Source of the DNA: an uncultured Actinomycetes bacterium
GTDB taxonomy: Bacteria; Actinomycetota; Acidimicrobiia; Acidimicrobiales; RAAP-2
Length of the DNA: 64,000 nucleotides
Assembly (NCBI GenBank): GCA_903924205.1
Contig: CAIYAP010000004.1
Location: 62,001-126,000, forward strand
Reading direction: 5' to 3'
Below the pieces are notes generated by a model. It searched no databases. It saw nothing but the letters and a program-made list of their open reading frames with translations, and was not told the DNA's origin. Made by a program: the position numbers and the translations under genes. Positions 51,322-60,228 of the stretch are shown one piece after another (the stretch's first letter is position 1; each line of letters begins with the position of its first letter).

Positions 51322-52488
51322 ATGAAATTTAAACCGCAAATTGCACTCGCCGGTGCCCTTCTCGTTTCGGCGAGCTTCGTGACGATGTCTAACGGAGTCG
51401 CTGGCGCCGCGAACCCCCTCGCCGGTAAGCCCTGCTACGCCGTGGGTTCGACCACAACCGTCAGCTACATCAAGTACACCTGCATTTCGCATTCGGTGAC
51501 GTCGATCGTGAAAGGTAAGAAGGTCACCACGACAACCTTGATTTACGACGCGGGTGTTCAGCAGCCCATTCCGCCAAGTCTGCCCGCCGGGAACTTCGAC
51601 ACCACTCCAGGTGGACCGCTGATGTGGTCAGAGACTTTCACGGGTGCGGCCGGCACCGCGGTCGACTCTCGTGTGTGGACTCCGGTCACTGGTTACGGCA
51701 CCTACGGAACGGGTGAAATTGAGAACAACACGTCGCTGCCGGCCAACCTCGGCCTCGACGGATCGGGCAACTTGGCCATCACCGCCAAGTGCATCGCGAC
51801 CACCTCCCCTGGCTGCACCGCGACGGCGCAGCCCATGGGTCAAACCTGGACCAGTGCTCGTATTTGGACGGAAAACAAGCTGAACTTCCAGTACGGTCAG
51901 CTCGAAGCACGCATCTGGATGCCCACGGGATCATTCAACTGGCCGGCCTTCTGGATGATGGGTCAGGCGTACGCGTCCAACAGGACGGGCACTGGCTGGC
52001 CCTACTGTGGCGAGCTCGACATTGCCGAGGGTCTGCAGGGCAATACGCAGGACCAGGCCACGATTCACTCCAACATTCCCGGTACCAGCACGGACTGGGG
52101 ACAGGGCAATGGCCTCAGCCAGGTCGCACCGCTGACGACGTCGCAGATGACGTCCGGCTGGCACACCTACGGCATCCTGTGGAAGCCGAACTACATCGCG
52201 TACATCCTTGATGGCAAGGCCTGGGCAATGGACACCTACAACCCGACCACCCATCAGGTCACACAGACGGTGGGAACGGCAAGCATCTCCTACGGTCCGG
52301 GAACGGCTATCTCTTCGGTCGGCGGCAACTGGCCATTCAACGCGCCGTTCTTCATCATCTTGAACAACGCCGTGGGTGGTGTGTCGTCGCCAGTAGCGCC
52401 CAATGGCTCCACGGGCACCATGAAGGTGAACTGGATCAAGTACTACCAGTACGCCGGTTATGGCGCGGCGACGGTTCCCGCTCACTGA
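51322..52488 (+). CDS. Secreted family 16 glycoside hydrolase (beta-glucanase)
   Basis: Extracellular enzyme of 388 residues. Residues 1-29 form a signal peptide ending near GVAGA. A short Cys-bearing region (36-75) precedes the GH16 beta-jelly-roll (about 100-385). The catalytic motif ELDIAE gives Glu231 as nucleophile, Asp233 and Glu236 as acid/base. Sequences such as WPAFWMMG and GWHTYGILWKPNYIAYILDG are typical of laminarinase/endo-beta-1,3-glucanase-like members. It would cut beta-1,3 or mixed-linked glucan outside the cell. It lies next to genes for import and GH1 hydrolysis of the products. Exact linkage not provable. Confidence 0.9.
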   Translation: MKFKPQIALAGALLVSASFVTMSNGVAGAANPLAGKPCYAVGSTTTVSYIKYTCISHSVTSIVKGKKVTTTTLIYDAGVQQPIPPSLPAGNFDTTPGGPLMWSETFTGAAGTAVDSRVWTPVTGYGTYGTGEIENNTSLPANLGLDGSGNLAITAKCIATTSPGCTATAQPMGQTWTSARIWTENKLNFQYGQLEARIWMPTGSFNWPAFWMMGQAYASNRTGTGWPYCGELDIAEGLQGNTQDQATIHSNIPGTSTDWGQGNGLSQVAPLTTSQMTSGWHTYGILWKPNYIAYILDGKAWAMDTYNPTTHQVTQTVGTASISYGPGTAISSVGGNWPFNAPFFIILNNAVGGVSSPVAPNGSTGTMKVNWIKYYQYAGYGAATVPAH

Positions 52489-52518
52489 GAAAGAAAGCGG
52501 CGATGTCATCGCCACCAC

Positions 52519-52553
52519 AAAAAAACCCGCGGCCGGTGGCCGCGGGTTTTTTG
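52519..52553. terminator. Rho-independent terminator after the GH16 gene
   Basis: A 9-bp GC stem (CCCGCGGCC / GGCCGCGGG, 3-nt loop) flanked by seven As and a run of Ts. It lies between convergent GH16 and pentapeptide-repeat genes and works in both directions. Confidence 0.93.
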
Positions 52554-52590
52554 TTACCTGAATTCTTCACTCAGTGCGGAACTCTCGTCT

Positions 52591-54042
52591 CTAGCAATTC
52601 GCGCCCAGTTGACCAAAGACGATGCCGTCCGGGCAGGTCGCTCCCGTGAAGTTGGCGGAGCCACGTCCCGACACGCTGAGTAAGCGGGCCCCCGTGAAGT
52701 TGGCCCCGGAGAAATTTGCACCCGTGAAGGTGGCTCCGGACAAGTCCGCCGAGGTGAAATTTGTTCCCGACATGTTGGCCCCGGAGAAGTTGGCTTGGCC
52801 CAAGTTCGCACTGGCGAGATTGCCCTGCAGCACGGTGGCGCCCGTGAAATCAGTGCCGACCAGATGGCCACCGGGGATGTAGATACCGGACAGGTCCATA
52901 CCGGCAAAAACCACTCCGGACAATTGCGCGCCACCAATGCTCGCGGTGGCGCCGACGAAGTATTGGACGTAACCGCCTTGGTAAGGGCCGCTCAGCGCCT
53001 GCCATCCCGTCGGCAAGCTGGCGGGCGTCCCGACCTCGTACGACGTGATGAGGCCGTGAAAGTTGGCACCCGCGAACTTGGTACCGGTCACCGTCGCCAT
53101 CGACAATGATGCACCCGTCATATCCGTATTCGATAGATCAGCGTTGGTGAGATCCGCGCCGAAGAAGTTCGCGCCGGCGAGGTTGGCGGTCGTCAGGTCT
53201 GCGCCGGAGAGGTCCGCGCCACTGAGCACGGCGCCCGGTCCCACGAGGTAGGACTTGGCCAGCACCCAGCCCGCCGGCAACGAGGCGGGCTGGCCCACCA
53301 GCGACCCGCTGGTAACGCCGGTGAGTGTCGCGCCCGACAAATTCGCTGACGTCAGAGAGGCTCCCGTCAGTGTGCAGTCGGAGAGGTCGGCCGCCGAGAG
53401 GTCGGCGTTACTCGCGTCGACACCGGAAAGATCTGCTCCGGACAAATTTGCCGTCGATCCCAGCAAAAAGCCCGAATTTAAGGTCCAGCCGGAGGGCAAT
53501 ACAGCGGGAACACCGCCCACTGCCCCTGACGAGACGTGGGCCAGCGTGGCGTTCGTCAGCATCGCGTGGTTTAGATTCACGCGCGCCAGGTTCGCTCCTG
53601 ACAGGTTGGCACCAGTGAGATCGGTGGTCCCGAGATTGGCGCCGGCCAGATTGAGGTTGCGGAGGTCGGCACCCGCCAAATTGGCCGTGGGTCCAAGAAG
53701 GTAGCCGCCGCTCACCCGCCAACCCGCGGGCAAACTTGCTGGTTGACCGACAATGTGGCTCGAGGACGAGTGGGCCACCACGGCACCCTTGAGGGCGGCG
53801 TTCGTCAGGTTGGCCCCACGGAAATTCGCGCCACTGAAATTCGTACCCGCAAACTTTCCCGACACCTTGGCGAATCCTGCTCCACAAGTATGCGGGAGAA
53901 CGCTGATCGACGACAGCACACCACTCGCGCGGCAGGCGTAGTAGGTCGTACGTGGGGCAGCCGCAGTGACGGGTAACACCGACAACTCGGTGGCGGCGAC
54001 CGCCAATGTCAAAGCGACGACTGATCGAACCGAGCGACGCAT
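52591..54042 (-). CDS. Secreted pentapeptide-repeat protein with periodic inserts
   Basis: Exported protein of 483 residues with a signal peptide (1-28). It carries many A(D/N)LxG-type pentapeptide repeats (GADLSGADL, GANLSGANL), which form a quadrilateral beta-helix. At about residues 98, 176, 248 and 337 the helix is interrupted by a module of the form G-x-P-A-S-L-P-x-G-W followed by a G-Y-L-x-G-P segment. The last 30 residues hold two Cys. A GAAAGG site precedes ATG 54042. Role unknown; a surface scaffold is plausible. Read in the same direction as the downstream binding protein but with no evident functional link. Confidence 0.85.
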   Translation of the reverse strand: MRRSVRSVVALTLAVAATELSVLPVTAAAPRTTYYACRASGVLSSISVLPHTCGAGFAKVSGKFAGTNFSGANFRGANLTNAALKGAVVAHSSSSHIVGQPASLPAGWRVSGGYLLGPTANLAGADLRNLNLAGANLGTTDLTGANLSGANLARVNLNHAMLTNATLAHVSSGAVGGVPAVLPSGWTLNSGFLLGSTANLSGADLSGVDASNADLSAADLSDCTLTGASLTSANLSGATLTGVTSGSLVGQPASLPAGWVLAKSYLVGPGAVLSGADLSGADLTTANLAGANFFGADLTNADLSNTDMTGASLSMATVTGTKFAGANFHGLITSYEVGTPASLPTGWQALSGPYQGGYVQYFVGATASIGGAQLSGVVFAGMDLSGIYIPGGHLVGTDFTGATVLQGNLASANLGQANFSGANMSGTNFTSADLSGATFTGANFSGANFTGARLLSVSGRGSANFTGATCPDGIVFGQLGANC

Positions 54043-54079
54043 GTGCCCACCTTTCTCGCGTAACGAACCGAAGTTCGTC

Positions 54080-55801
54080 TTATGACTTCTTCAGTTTCGT
54101 CACCACGTAGGCCAGCGAGTTGCCCGCCGGACCCGGGTAGGCGTACTGGTTCTTCTCGGTGACCCAACCCGTAAATCGGGTGGTGGAGTACACGTCCCAG
54201 TCGGCACCGTAGAGAATGGGAGCTACCGGCACGTTATTGCTGATCACGGCAGACAGCGTGTTGACATTCGTCTGAAATGCCGGGGTGCCCGGCCTCGACG
54301 CTGCCAACTGCGTCAGCGCCGCCTGAGCCTGAGGATCCACGTAGTTACCGAAGTTGGTGGATCCGCCGGTGTTCGCGGGATCGTCCAGCCAGTTTTCGAA
54401 CTGCGAGTACGGGTTGGGGCCACCCGCGCCCCATCGAATAATGGCGTCAAAGTTGTGAGTCGCAATGTTGGCGTTCCACTGACCGGTCGACACACCCTGC
54501 GCTGACACGTTGATGTGAACGGCTTTGAGCTGTGACGAGATCAACTGCATGTCTTCCGCGTAGTCCGAATACGAGACCGGATCTTGGATGGTAAAGGCGC
54601 ACTGTGTCCCCGCGCTGAGGCCAGTGGCGGCGACTGCCTTTGGCTTAGACACCTGGAAGTAGCCCTTGTTATTGAGGGTGTAGCCCGCATCAATCAAGAA
54701 CGCCGACACTTGACTCGATGTCCATCCATTCACGTTGATGTCGTTCTTATAGGGACCGACGTAGGCCGACTGCAGCGGCGTCATTCCACTGCTCGACGTC
54801 GCCGGGTCTTCAAAACCAGTCTCGCCAATTTGCGACAACTGCTTTCGATTCATCGCCATCGAGATTGCCTTTCGGAAGGCGGCGTCAGCAAGGCAGCTCG
54901 TTTGACCGTGTGGTGCCGAGGGGCTGAGATTGAACCACAGGGTGACTGTCGAACCGGCCGGGTAGTAATAGTGGTTATGTGCCGGGTCAGTCGCCACGTA
55001 GGTGCGGGTGATTTGGGGGATGTCGTTTCCCGCCCAGTCGAGTTGGTGGGACACCAATGCCTGCGTGGCGGCCTGATTGGATGCGTAATACGGAATGTTG
55101 ACGCCAGTGACGTAGGGCTTCGGTGTGAGCTTCCAATGCGTGTTGTAGGTGTAGCTAATCATCTGGCCGCTGTAGCTCGTCGGCAAGTACGGGCCATTGC
55201 CGATCACCTTGTTGTTCGGCAATCCCACGGTGCCGCTGGTAATCAGGCTCGACGCGGGAATTCCCGCGTCACCCGCCACCGGAAAGATCAACACGCTGCC
55301 GATGGCTTGCTCGTTCGAGTACTGGGGGGTCGCGTAGGTCAAGGTGACCTTGCTACCGGAATACGTCGCCGGCTGAGCCAAGGTGGGGAGTCCGAAAATA
55401 TTAAGGCTCGCGTTGTTACTCATGGCGTTGAATTCATTTGCCACGTGCTGCGCGGTGAGGGCAACGCCATTGCTCCACGTCGCGAGTGGGTTCATCGTGA
55501 AGGTGATGACTTGGCCCGTGGAATTCACCGTTTCACTGGTGGCAAGCCATGGGTGCCACTCGTCGGCCTTCAGGGAGTTGAAAACGATGAGGGGTTCGAA
55601 CGACAGGGCATTGGTCGACATCTGTGTGCTGGTCGACTGGTAGTCAGCCGGGTTGAAGTTATTCGTGAAGGTCTGACCGACGTTGGTCTCTTCCGTCAAG
55701 ATCGTGGCGTTCGATGCGGCCCCGCCACTGGTCGCGGTTGCCGCCACGATGGAACTCGCCACCAAAGAGGTGCAGGCCACGGCAGTAAGGATTTTCCTCA
55801 T
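54080..55801 (-). CDS. ABC transporter substrate-binding protein, family 5 (oligosaccharide or peptide)
   Basis: Secreted binding protein of 573 residues, with a Sec signal peptide (about 1-29). Family 5 markers: SFEPLIVFNSL, WSNGVALTAQHVANEF, VIGNGPYLPTSY and the C-terminal ADWDVYSTTRFTGWVTEKNQYAYPGP, which resembles the sugar-binding members (cellobiose-binding type). The adjacent LacI gene, importer genes and GH1 enzyme make a beta-linked glucose oligosaccharide the likely ligand. A GAGAAG site precedes ATG 55801. Peptide binding is the alternative. Confidence 0.88.
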   Translation of the reverse strand: MRKILTAVACTSLVASSIVAATATSGGAASNATILTEETNVGQTFTNNFNPADYQSTSTQMSTNALSFEPLIVFNSLKADEWHPWLATSETVNSTGQVITFTMNPLATWSNGVALTAQHVANEFNAMSNNASLNIFGLPTLAQPATYSGSKVTLTYATPQYSNEQAIGSVLIFPVAGDAGIPASSLITSGTVGLPNNKVIGNGPYLPTSYSGQMISYTYNTHWKLTPKPYVTGVNIPYYASNQAATQALVSHQLDWAGNDIPQITRTYVATDPAHNHYYYPAGSTVTLWFNLSPSAPHGQTSCLADAAFRKAISMAMNRKQLSQIGETGFEDPATSSSGMTPLQSAYVGPYKNDINVNGWTSSQVSAFLIDAGYTLNNKGYFQVSKPKAVAATGLSAGTQCAFTIQDPVSYSDYAEDMQLISSQLKAVHINVSAQGVSTGQWNANIATHNFDAIIRWGAGGPNPYSQFENWLDDPANTGGSTNFGNYVDPQAQAALTQLAASRPGTPAFQTNVNTLSAVISNNVPVAPILYGADWDVYSTTRFTGWVTEKNQYAYPGPAGNSLAYVVTKLKKS

Positions 55802-56001
55802 CGCAGAACTTCTCGCTTTCCAACGGCACTGTTGTGCGCTTGTCGTCGCTGACGAAGGTTCAGGCTAGTTGAACGAGAGGTGAAAACTTCCGCACAGATC
55901 CGTTCGCAACGCTAGTGTCGGCCATCAGAGATGTAAGAATTTCTCAAACTTTCTTTGACGCTCGCGTCGGTGTGTGCATCTCGAGAAATCAGGAGGGGCG
56001 C
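55802..56001. other. Intergenic regulatory region of the binding protein and LacI genes
   Basis: About 200 bp between the divergent binding-protein and LacI genes, before the tandem operators. A TAGCCT on the minus strand (55867-55862) is a candidate -10 for the binding-protein gene, with about 60 nt of leader. No RNA gene or coding frame was recognised. Confidence 0.4.
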
Positions 56002-56030
56002 TGTAAGTGCTTACAATGTAAGTGCTTACG
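56002..56030. promoter_or_regulatory. Two tandem LacI-type operators
   Basis: TGTAAGTGCTTACA (56002-56015) is repeated 15 bp on as TGTAAGTGCTTACG (56017-56030). Each has inverted arms TGTAAG/CTTACA around a TG centre (6-2-6). They end 14 bp before the lacI start codon, which indicates autoregulation. Such arms are typical of LacI-family operators. Confidence 0.8.
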
Positions 56031-56044
56031 CTCAAGGGGGAGAT

Positions 56045-57112
56045 ATGGCCAAGGGGTCCGCCACGATTTACGACGTGGCCGAAGTGGCGTGCGTCTCTAT
56101 TGCCACCGTGAGCCGCGTCCTTAACGACTCAGCCAACGTCCGAGCCGACACGCGAGATCGAGTTCATGCCGCTATCAAGCAGCTTCACTTCGTGCCCAGC
56201 ACTGCGGCGCGCAGTCTGTCGGGCGGTCGCCGAGGGACTATCGGTTTGGCCTATCCGCTGGACGAGGAGCGCACCGTTGCCGCACCATCGCGTGAGGATG
56301 ATGCCAGCGTTCTGTACACCGACGCGATTATCCGTGGCGCATCATGGCAGGCCTCGCAACTGGGTTACTCGCTCTTCGCCTGCGCGGTTCGCATCGGCGG
56401 TAAAACTGATGCGCATCCCCTGCATCAATTGTCCAGCGCCGTCGATGGCATCATCTTGACGGACCGAGTGGTGAATAACGTCAAGGCCATGCGTATCGCC
56501 AAGCGCATGCACGCCGTGCACCTTTCCGGCTCGGGATCTTCACGATTTGGCGGAACCATTCGCGTCGACAACGGTGGCGGCATCACCGCGCTGGTGCGGC
56601 ACCTGGCGGGTGTCCATGGCACCTCAGACTTCGGTTTCGTGGGGGGCATCCCCGACAGCCCCGACGCCACCGCTCGATTCGATGCCGTCGTGAGCTCCGT
56701 TACTGAGGTGGGTGGACGGCTCGCGCCCGAGAATGTCCTGGTCGGCGACTTTTCCATGGCTCGAGCCGAGTCCGCGATCGAGGAACGGCTTCGCCATGGC
56801 AACCCTCTCCCCGATGTCTTCATCTGCGCCAATGATCAAATGGCGCTGGGAGTGGTGCGGGTGCTACATGAAAGTGGGCACCGTGTACCGGACAAGATTC
56901 TGGTGACGGGATTTGATGACATTCCCGTCGCGGGACAAATTTTTCCCACGTTGACAACGGTGAGGCAGCCGAGTTTTGAACTCGGGGTGGCCGCGGTAAA
57001 TATGGTCATTGGCTTACTCGACGGCGAGGTTTCCGTCGGAGCCATCGAGACTCTTCCCACGACCTTGGTCGTTCGTGGCAGCTGTGGCTGCCCTATCGAT
57101 CGGCCCCTGTGA
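56045..57112 (+). CDS. LacI family transcriptional regulator
   Basis: Repressor of 355 residues. Residues 6-27 form the helix-turn-helix (ATIYDVAEVACVSIATVSRVLN), followed by a hinge helix (RSLSGGRRGTIGLA). The periplasmic-binding-like effector domain occupies about 60-345, with GFDDIPVAGQIFPTLTTVRQP and the C-terminal RGSCGCP common to sugar repressors. ATG 56045 follows a GGGGGAG site; an earlier frame from 55955 lies across the operators. It should bind the tandem palindromes and control the import and GH1 genes. Inducer not known; a glucose disaccharide is likely. Confidence 0.93.
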   Translation: MAKGSATIYDVAEVACVSIATVSRVLNDSANVRADTRDRVHAAIKQLHFVPSTAARSLSGGRRGTIGLAYPLDEERTVAAPSREDDASVLYTDAIIRGASWQASQLGYSLFACAVRIGGKTDAHPLHQLSSAVDGIILTDRVVNNVKAMRIAKRMHAVHLSGSGSSRFGGTIRVDNGGGITALVRHLAGVHGTSDFGFVGGIPDSPDATARFDAVVSSVTEVGGRLAPENVLVGDFSMARAESAIEERLRHGNPLPDVFICANDQMALGVVRVLHESGHRVPDKILVTGFDDIPVAGQIFPTLTTVRQPSFELGVAAVNMVIGLLDGEVSVGAIETLPTTLVVRGSCGCPIDRPL

Positions 57113-57233
57113 CGATGGGTTCGCCGATGACTGACAAGAAGACGGAAGCACGCTCAGTCAGAACTAGCGTGTGGCAGGCACTTTGCCTCGCCGAGTGGCG
57201 AGCAACAGCATCGACGAGAAAGGGAACCACGGC
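57113..57233. other. Gap between lacI and the importer genes
   Basis: This 121-bp gap contains a TAGCGT hexamer (57165-57170) that could be a -10, and an imperfect hairpin, TTGCCTCGCC-GAGT-GGCGAGCAA (57183-57205). Neither is decisive. The gap is long for an operon, so an internal promoter is possible. Confidence 0.35.
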
Positions 57234-58214
57234 GTGACAACTCTGCTGCGACGTTTGGCCATCTATCTCTTCACCGCCTGGACGACTATCACGGTGAATT
57301 TCGTTCTCCCGCGGCTGATGCCGGGAGACCCCATTCAACAACTCATTGGCAAGCTGCAAGGTCGTGTGACGCCCGAAATGATTGCGGCCATCAAGGCACA
57401 ATTCGGTCAAGGCCTGAATCAGTCGATGTGGACGCAGTATGTCCATTACCTCACTCAACTACTTCACGGTGATCTCGGCGTGTCCATCACCTTGTCCTCG
57501 CCTGTCAGTGACGTGTTGTCGTCACAAATTTGGTGGACGGTCGGCCTGATTGGTGTCGGTGCGGTGGTTAGTTTCTTTATCGGCACCGCCCTCGGCGTTT
57601 TCTTCGGCTGGACGCGAGGATCGCGCGCCGATGTCGTCATTCCGGCCGCGACCTTCCTGCAAAGCGTGCCCTACTACTTCTTGGGCACCATTTTGATCAT
57701 GATCTTTGCCGCCACATTGCACTGGTTTCCCCTGATGGGTGCCTACGACCCGACCTTGTCGCCTGAGTGGAGCTGGACCTACATCGCCAGCGTTCTTCGT
57801 TACGGTGAATTACCCCTCGCCTCCATTGTGCTCAGTTCGCTAGCGGGTTGGATGCTGGGAATGCGCAACATGATGGTCACCACCATGAGCGAAGACTTTG
57901 TCCTCATGGCGGTGGCGAAGGGCTTGTCGCGCCGTCGCGTCATGTGGCACGCCGCTCGCAACGCCGTCTTGCCCTCCGTGGCCAATCTGGCACTCACCAT
58001 TGGATTACTCGTCTCGGGGTCACTCTTAGTCGAGCAAATTTTCAATTATCCCGGCGTCGGAAACTTGTTGGTCAACGCCGTCGGCAACGAGGACTACCCC
58101 TTACTGCAGGGGATCTTCTTGCTGATTACCTTCACGGTTCTGGGGGCGAACTTCCTCGCCGATGCGCTCTATTACGTCCTTGACCCGCGCACGCGAACGG
58201 CGGCGGTGCACTAA
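57234..58214 (+). CDS. DppB-type ABC permease
   Basis: Membrane subunit of 326 residues with six hydrophobic segments. N-terminal LPRLMPGDPIQQL and the permease loop EDFVLMAVAKGLSRRRVMWHAARNAVLP are the usual DppB/OppB patterns, and the end has YVLDPRTR. GTG at 57234 is favoured: it follows an AAAGGGAA ribosome site and starts the first helix region; a frame from 57171 adds an unlikely tail. It overlaps the next gene as TAATG. Family 5 importers carry peptides, nickel or oligosaccharides. Confidence 0.9.
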   Translation: MTTLLRRLAIYLFTAWTTITVNFVLPRLMPGDPIQQLIGKLQGRVTPEMIAAIKAQFGQGLNQSMWTQYVHYLTQLLHGDLGVSITLSSPVSDVLSSQIWWTVGLIGVGAVVSFFIGTALGVFFGWTRGSRADVVIPAATFLQSVPYYFLGTILIMIFAATLHWFPLMGAYDPTLSPEWSWTYIASVLRYGELPLASIVLSSLAGWMLGMRNMMVTTMSEDFVLMAVAKGLSRRRVMWHAARNAVLPSVANLALTIGLLVSGSLLVEQIFNYPGVGNLLVNAVGNEDYPLLQGIFLLITFTVLGANFLADALYYVLDPRTRTAAVH

Positions 58215-59161
58215 TGAAGTCACTACGTATCCCTCGCTCCCCCAAAGTCATTGTGGGGCTCATCATTTTGGGCATTTTCGTCGTACTCACCGTCATCGGG
58301 CCGTGGATCGCGCCCTACGACCCGAATGCCAACACTTTTATCCCGAATCTCACCCCCTCATGGGAGCACTGGTTCGGCACCACCACCTTGGGTCAAGACG
58401 TTCTGTCCCAGCTTCTGGTGGGTTGTCGCGTCACCATGGTGGTGGGTTTTATCGCCGGTTTGGTAGCGACGCTGATTTCCATTGCGGTCGGGCTGGCAGC
58501 GGGCTACATGGGTGGCCGCACCGATGAAGGCCTCTCGCTCCTCGCGAACGTCTTCCTGGCGATCCCGGGGCTTCCCCTCCTCATCGTGATCAATAGTTAC
58601 CTGCCCGCCGGATCGCAGGCCAATCCCCTCGTCGTCGGCCTCGTCATTGCCCTCACGGGCTGGGCGTGGGGGGCTCGCGTCCTTCGTGCACAGACCATGT
58701 CTCTGCGCGACCGCGATTTTGTCGAAGCGTCTCGCATCATCGGCGAGAAGCGGTGGCGCATTATGTGGAGCGAGATTGGTCCCAATCTCCTCCCCATCAT
58801 CGCGGCCTCGTTGCTCTTCACGATCTTGTACGCGGTCGGCGTGTACAGCACTCTGGCCTTCCTTGGCCTCACCAACGTCTCCACGTGGAACTGGGGAACC
58901 ATGATGTATTGGGCCCAGTCCAATAATGCGGCCCTCGCCAACGAGTGGTGGTGGCTGGCGCCGCCGGGCGTGGCCATTGCCCTCGTCGGTACCAGTTTGG
59001 CGCTCATCAATTTCGGCATTGACGAATTCATCAACCCCCGACTTCGTGCCGCGGGGCTCAGTGCCCGTCAGCGCCGTCGCGTGGGCCTCGCTCGTCGTCC
59101 GCGTCTCGGCTTCACCCCGGTCCTTCGTCAATCGACGGTTGACCCGAAGAAGGTCTCATGA
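58214..59161 (+). CDS. DppC-type ABC permease
   Basis: Membrane subunit of 315 residues with six hydrophobic segments. N-terminal NTFIPNLTPSWEHWFGTTTLGQDVLSQLLVG and the coupling loop DRDFVEASRIIGEKRWRIMWSEIGPNL identify the DppC/OppC partner. The C-terminal NFGIDEFINPRL is typical. It overlaps the ATPase gene as ATGA. Confidence 0.93.
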   Translation: MKSLRIPRSPKVIVGLIILGIFVVLTVIGPWIAPYDPNANTFIPNLTPSWEHWFGTTTLGQDVLSQLLVGCRVTMVVGFIAGLVATLISIAVGLAAGYMGGRTDEGLSLLANVFLAIPGLPLLIVINSYLPAGSQANPLVVGLVIALTGWAWGARVLRAQTMSLRDRDFVEASRIIGEKRWRIMWSEIGPNLLPIIAASLLFTILYAVGVYSTLAFLGLTNVSTWNWGTMMYWAQSNNAALANEWWWLAPPGVAIALVGTSLALINFGIDEFINPRLRAAGLSARQRRRVGLARRPRLGFTPVLRQSTVDPKKVS

Positions 59162-60228
59162 GCCTGACTGACGCGAATCTCGTCCTTCACGTCTCGAACT
59201 TTTCGGTGGACTACGGCTATGCCGACGAAGCTATTCGTGCGGTGACGGACGTCTCATTTTCTCTCGGGCGTTCGCGCGTCCTCGGCGTGGCGGGCGAAAG
59301 TGGATCGGGCAAGTCCACCTTGGTCTACGGCCTTACTCGCCTGCTTCGCGCACCGGGCGTCATCACCGCCGGTGACGTGAGGCTTCGTCTCAGCGGCGCA
59401 CGCGAGGGCGAGATCATCGACCTCCTCGCGGCCACGGAAGACGATCTGCGTGCCATTCGCTGGTCCGAGATTTCCATCGTGATGCAGAGTGCCCTCAACG
59501 CGCTCAACCCCCTGCACAAAATTGGCAAAGAATTCGACGAGGTCCTGCGCGTCCACGATGGCCGCCTGTCAAAGTCGCAACGCCGTCAGCGCGCCGAAGA
59601 ACTCTTGGCACTCGTGGGCCTACAGCCTGACCGCCTGCAGCGTTACCCCCACGAACTCTCCGGTGGCCAGCGTCAGCGCGTGATGATTGCTTTGGCTCTC
59701 GCCCTTCGCCCCCAGCTCGTCATCATGGACGAACCCACGACGGCGCTCGACGTGGTTACGCAGCGCGAGATCGTCTCGGAACTGCACGAGTTGCGTGAGC
59801 GACTCGGATTCGCCCTCATCTTCATCACCCATGACCTGTCCTTACTGGTGGAGCTCGCCGACGAAATCATGGTGATGTATGCCGGAAGAATCGTGGAGCG
59901 TGCGCCGGCCCTCGATCTGTACCGAGCCCCGCGTCACCCCTACACCTTGGGTCTCATGGAATCCTTCCCGCCACTGTCCGGTGAGCGCGTCGCGATGACC
60001 GGAATTCCCGGTTCTCCGCCGAATCTCAAGACGCCGCCCGCCGGGTGCCCCTTTCATCCTCGCTGTGCCTACGCGCACGACCGCTGCCGCAATGAGATGC
60101 CGCCGCTGAACGACATTGAAGATGGCGGTCGCTCGGTGGCGTGCTGGCTGCATGATCCGGCATCTCCCGTGGAGGTGCCGGTGAGTTTGTCGCGACGTGG
60201 CGACACCACTCCCGGAGGTGTGAAGTGA
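59158..60228 (+). CDS. DppD-type ABC ATPase
   Basis: ATPase of 356 residues. Walker A GESGSGKST, signature LSGGQRQRVMIALALALRP, Walker B LVIMDEPTTALD, H-loop ITHDLSLL. The C-terminal oligopeptide ABC extension holds the Cys cluster GCPFHPRCAYAHDRC, found in this family and able to bind an iron-sulfur cluster in some members. GTGA overlaps the following gene. First of the two ATPases. Confidence 0.94.
   Translation: MSLTDANLVLHVSNFSVDYGYADEAIRAVTDVSFSLGRSRVLGVAGESGSGKSTLVYGLTRLLRAPGVITAGDVRLRLSGAREGEIIDLLAATEDDLRAIRWSEISIVMQSALNALNPLHKIGKEFDEVLRVHDGRLSKSQRRQRAEELLALVGLQPDRLQRYPHELSGGQRQRVMIALALALRPQLVIMDEPTTALDVVTQREIVSELHELRERLGFALIFITHDLSLLVELADEIMVMYAGRIVERAPALDLYRAPRHPYTLGLMESFPPLSGERVAMTGIPGSPPNLKTPPAGCPFHPRCAYAHDRCRNEMPPLNDIEDGGRSVACWLHDPASPVEVPVSLSRRGDTTPGGVK

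Noticed and set aside
54584-55852. 422-residue plus-strand frame across the binding-protein gene
   Set aside because: Antisense to a clear SBP_bac_5 gene with signal peptide and ribosome site; composition is shadow-like.
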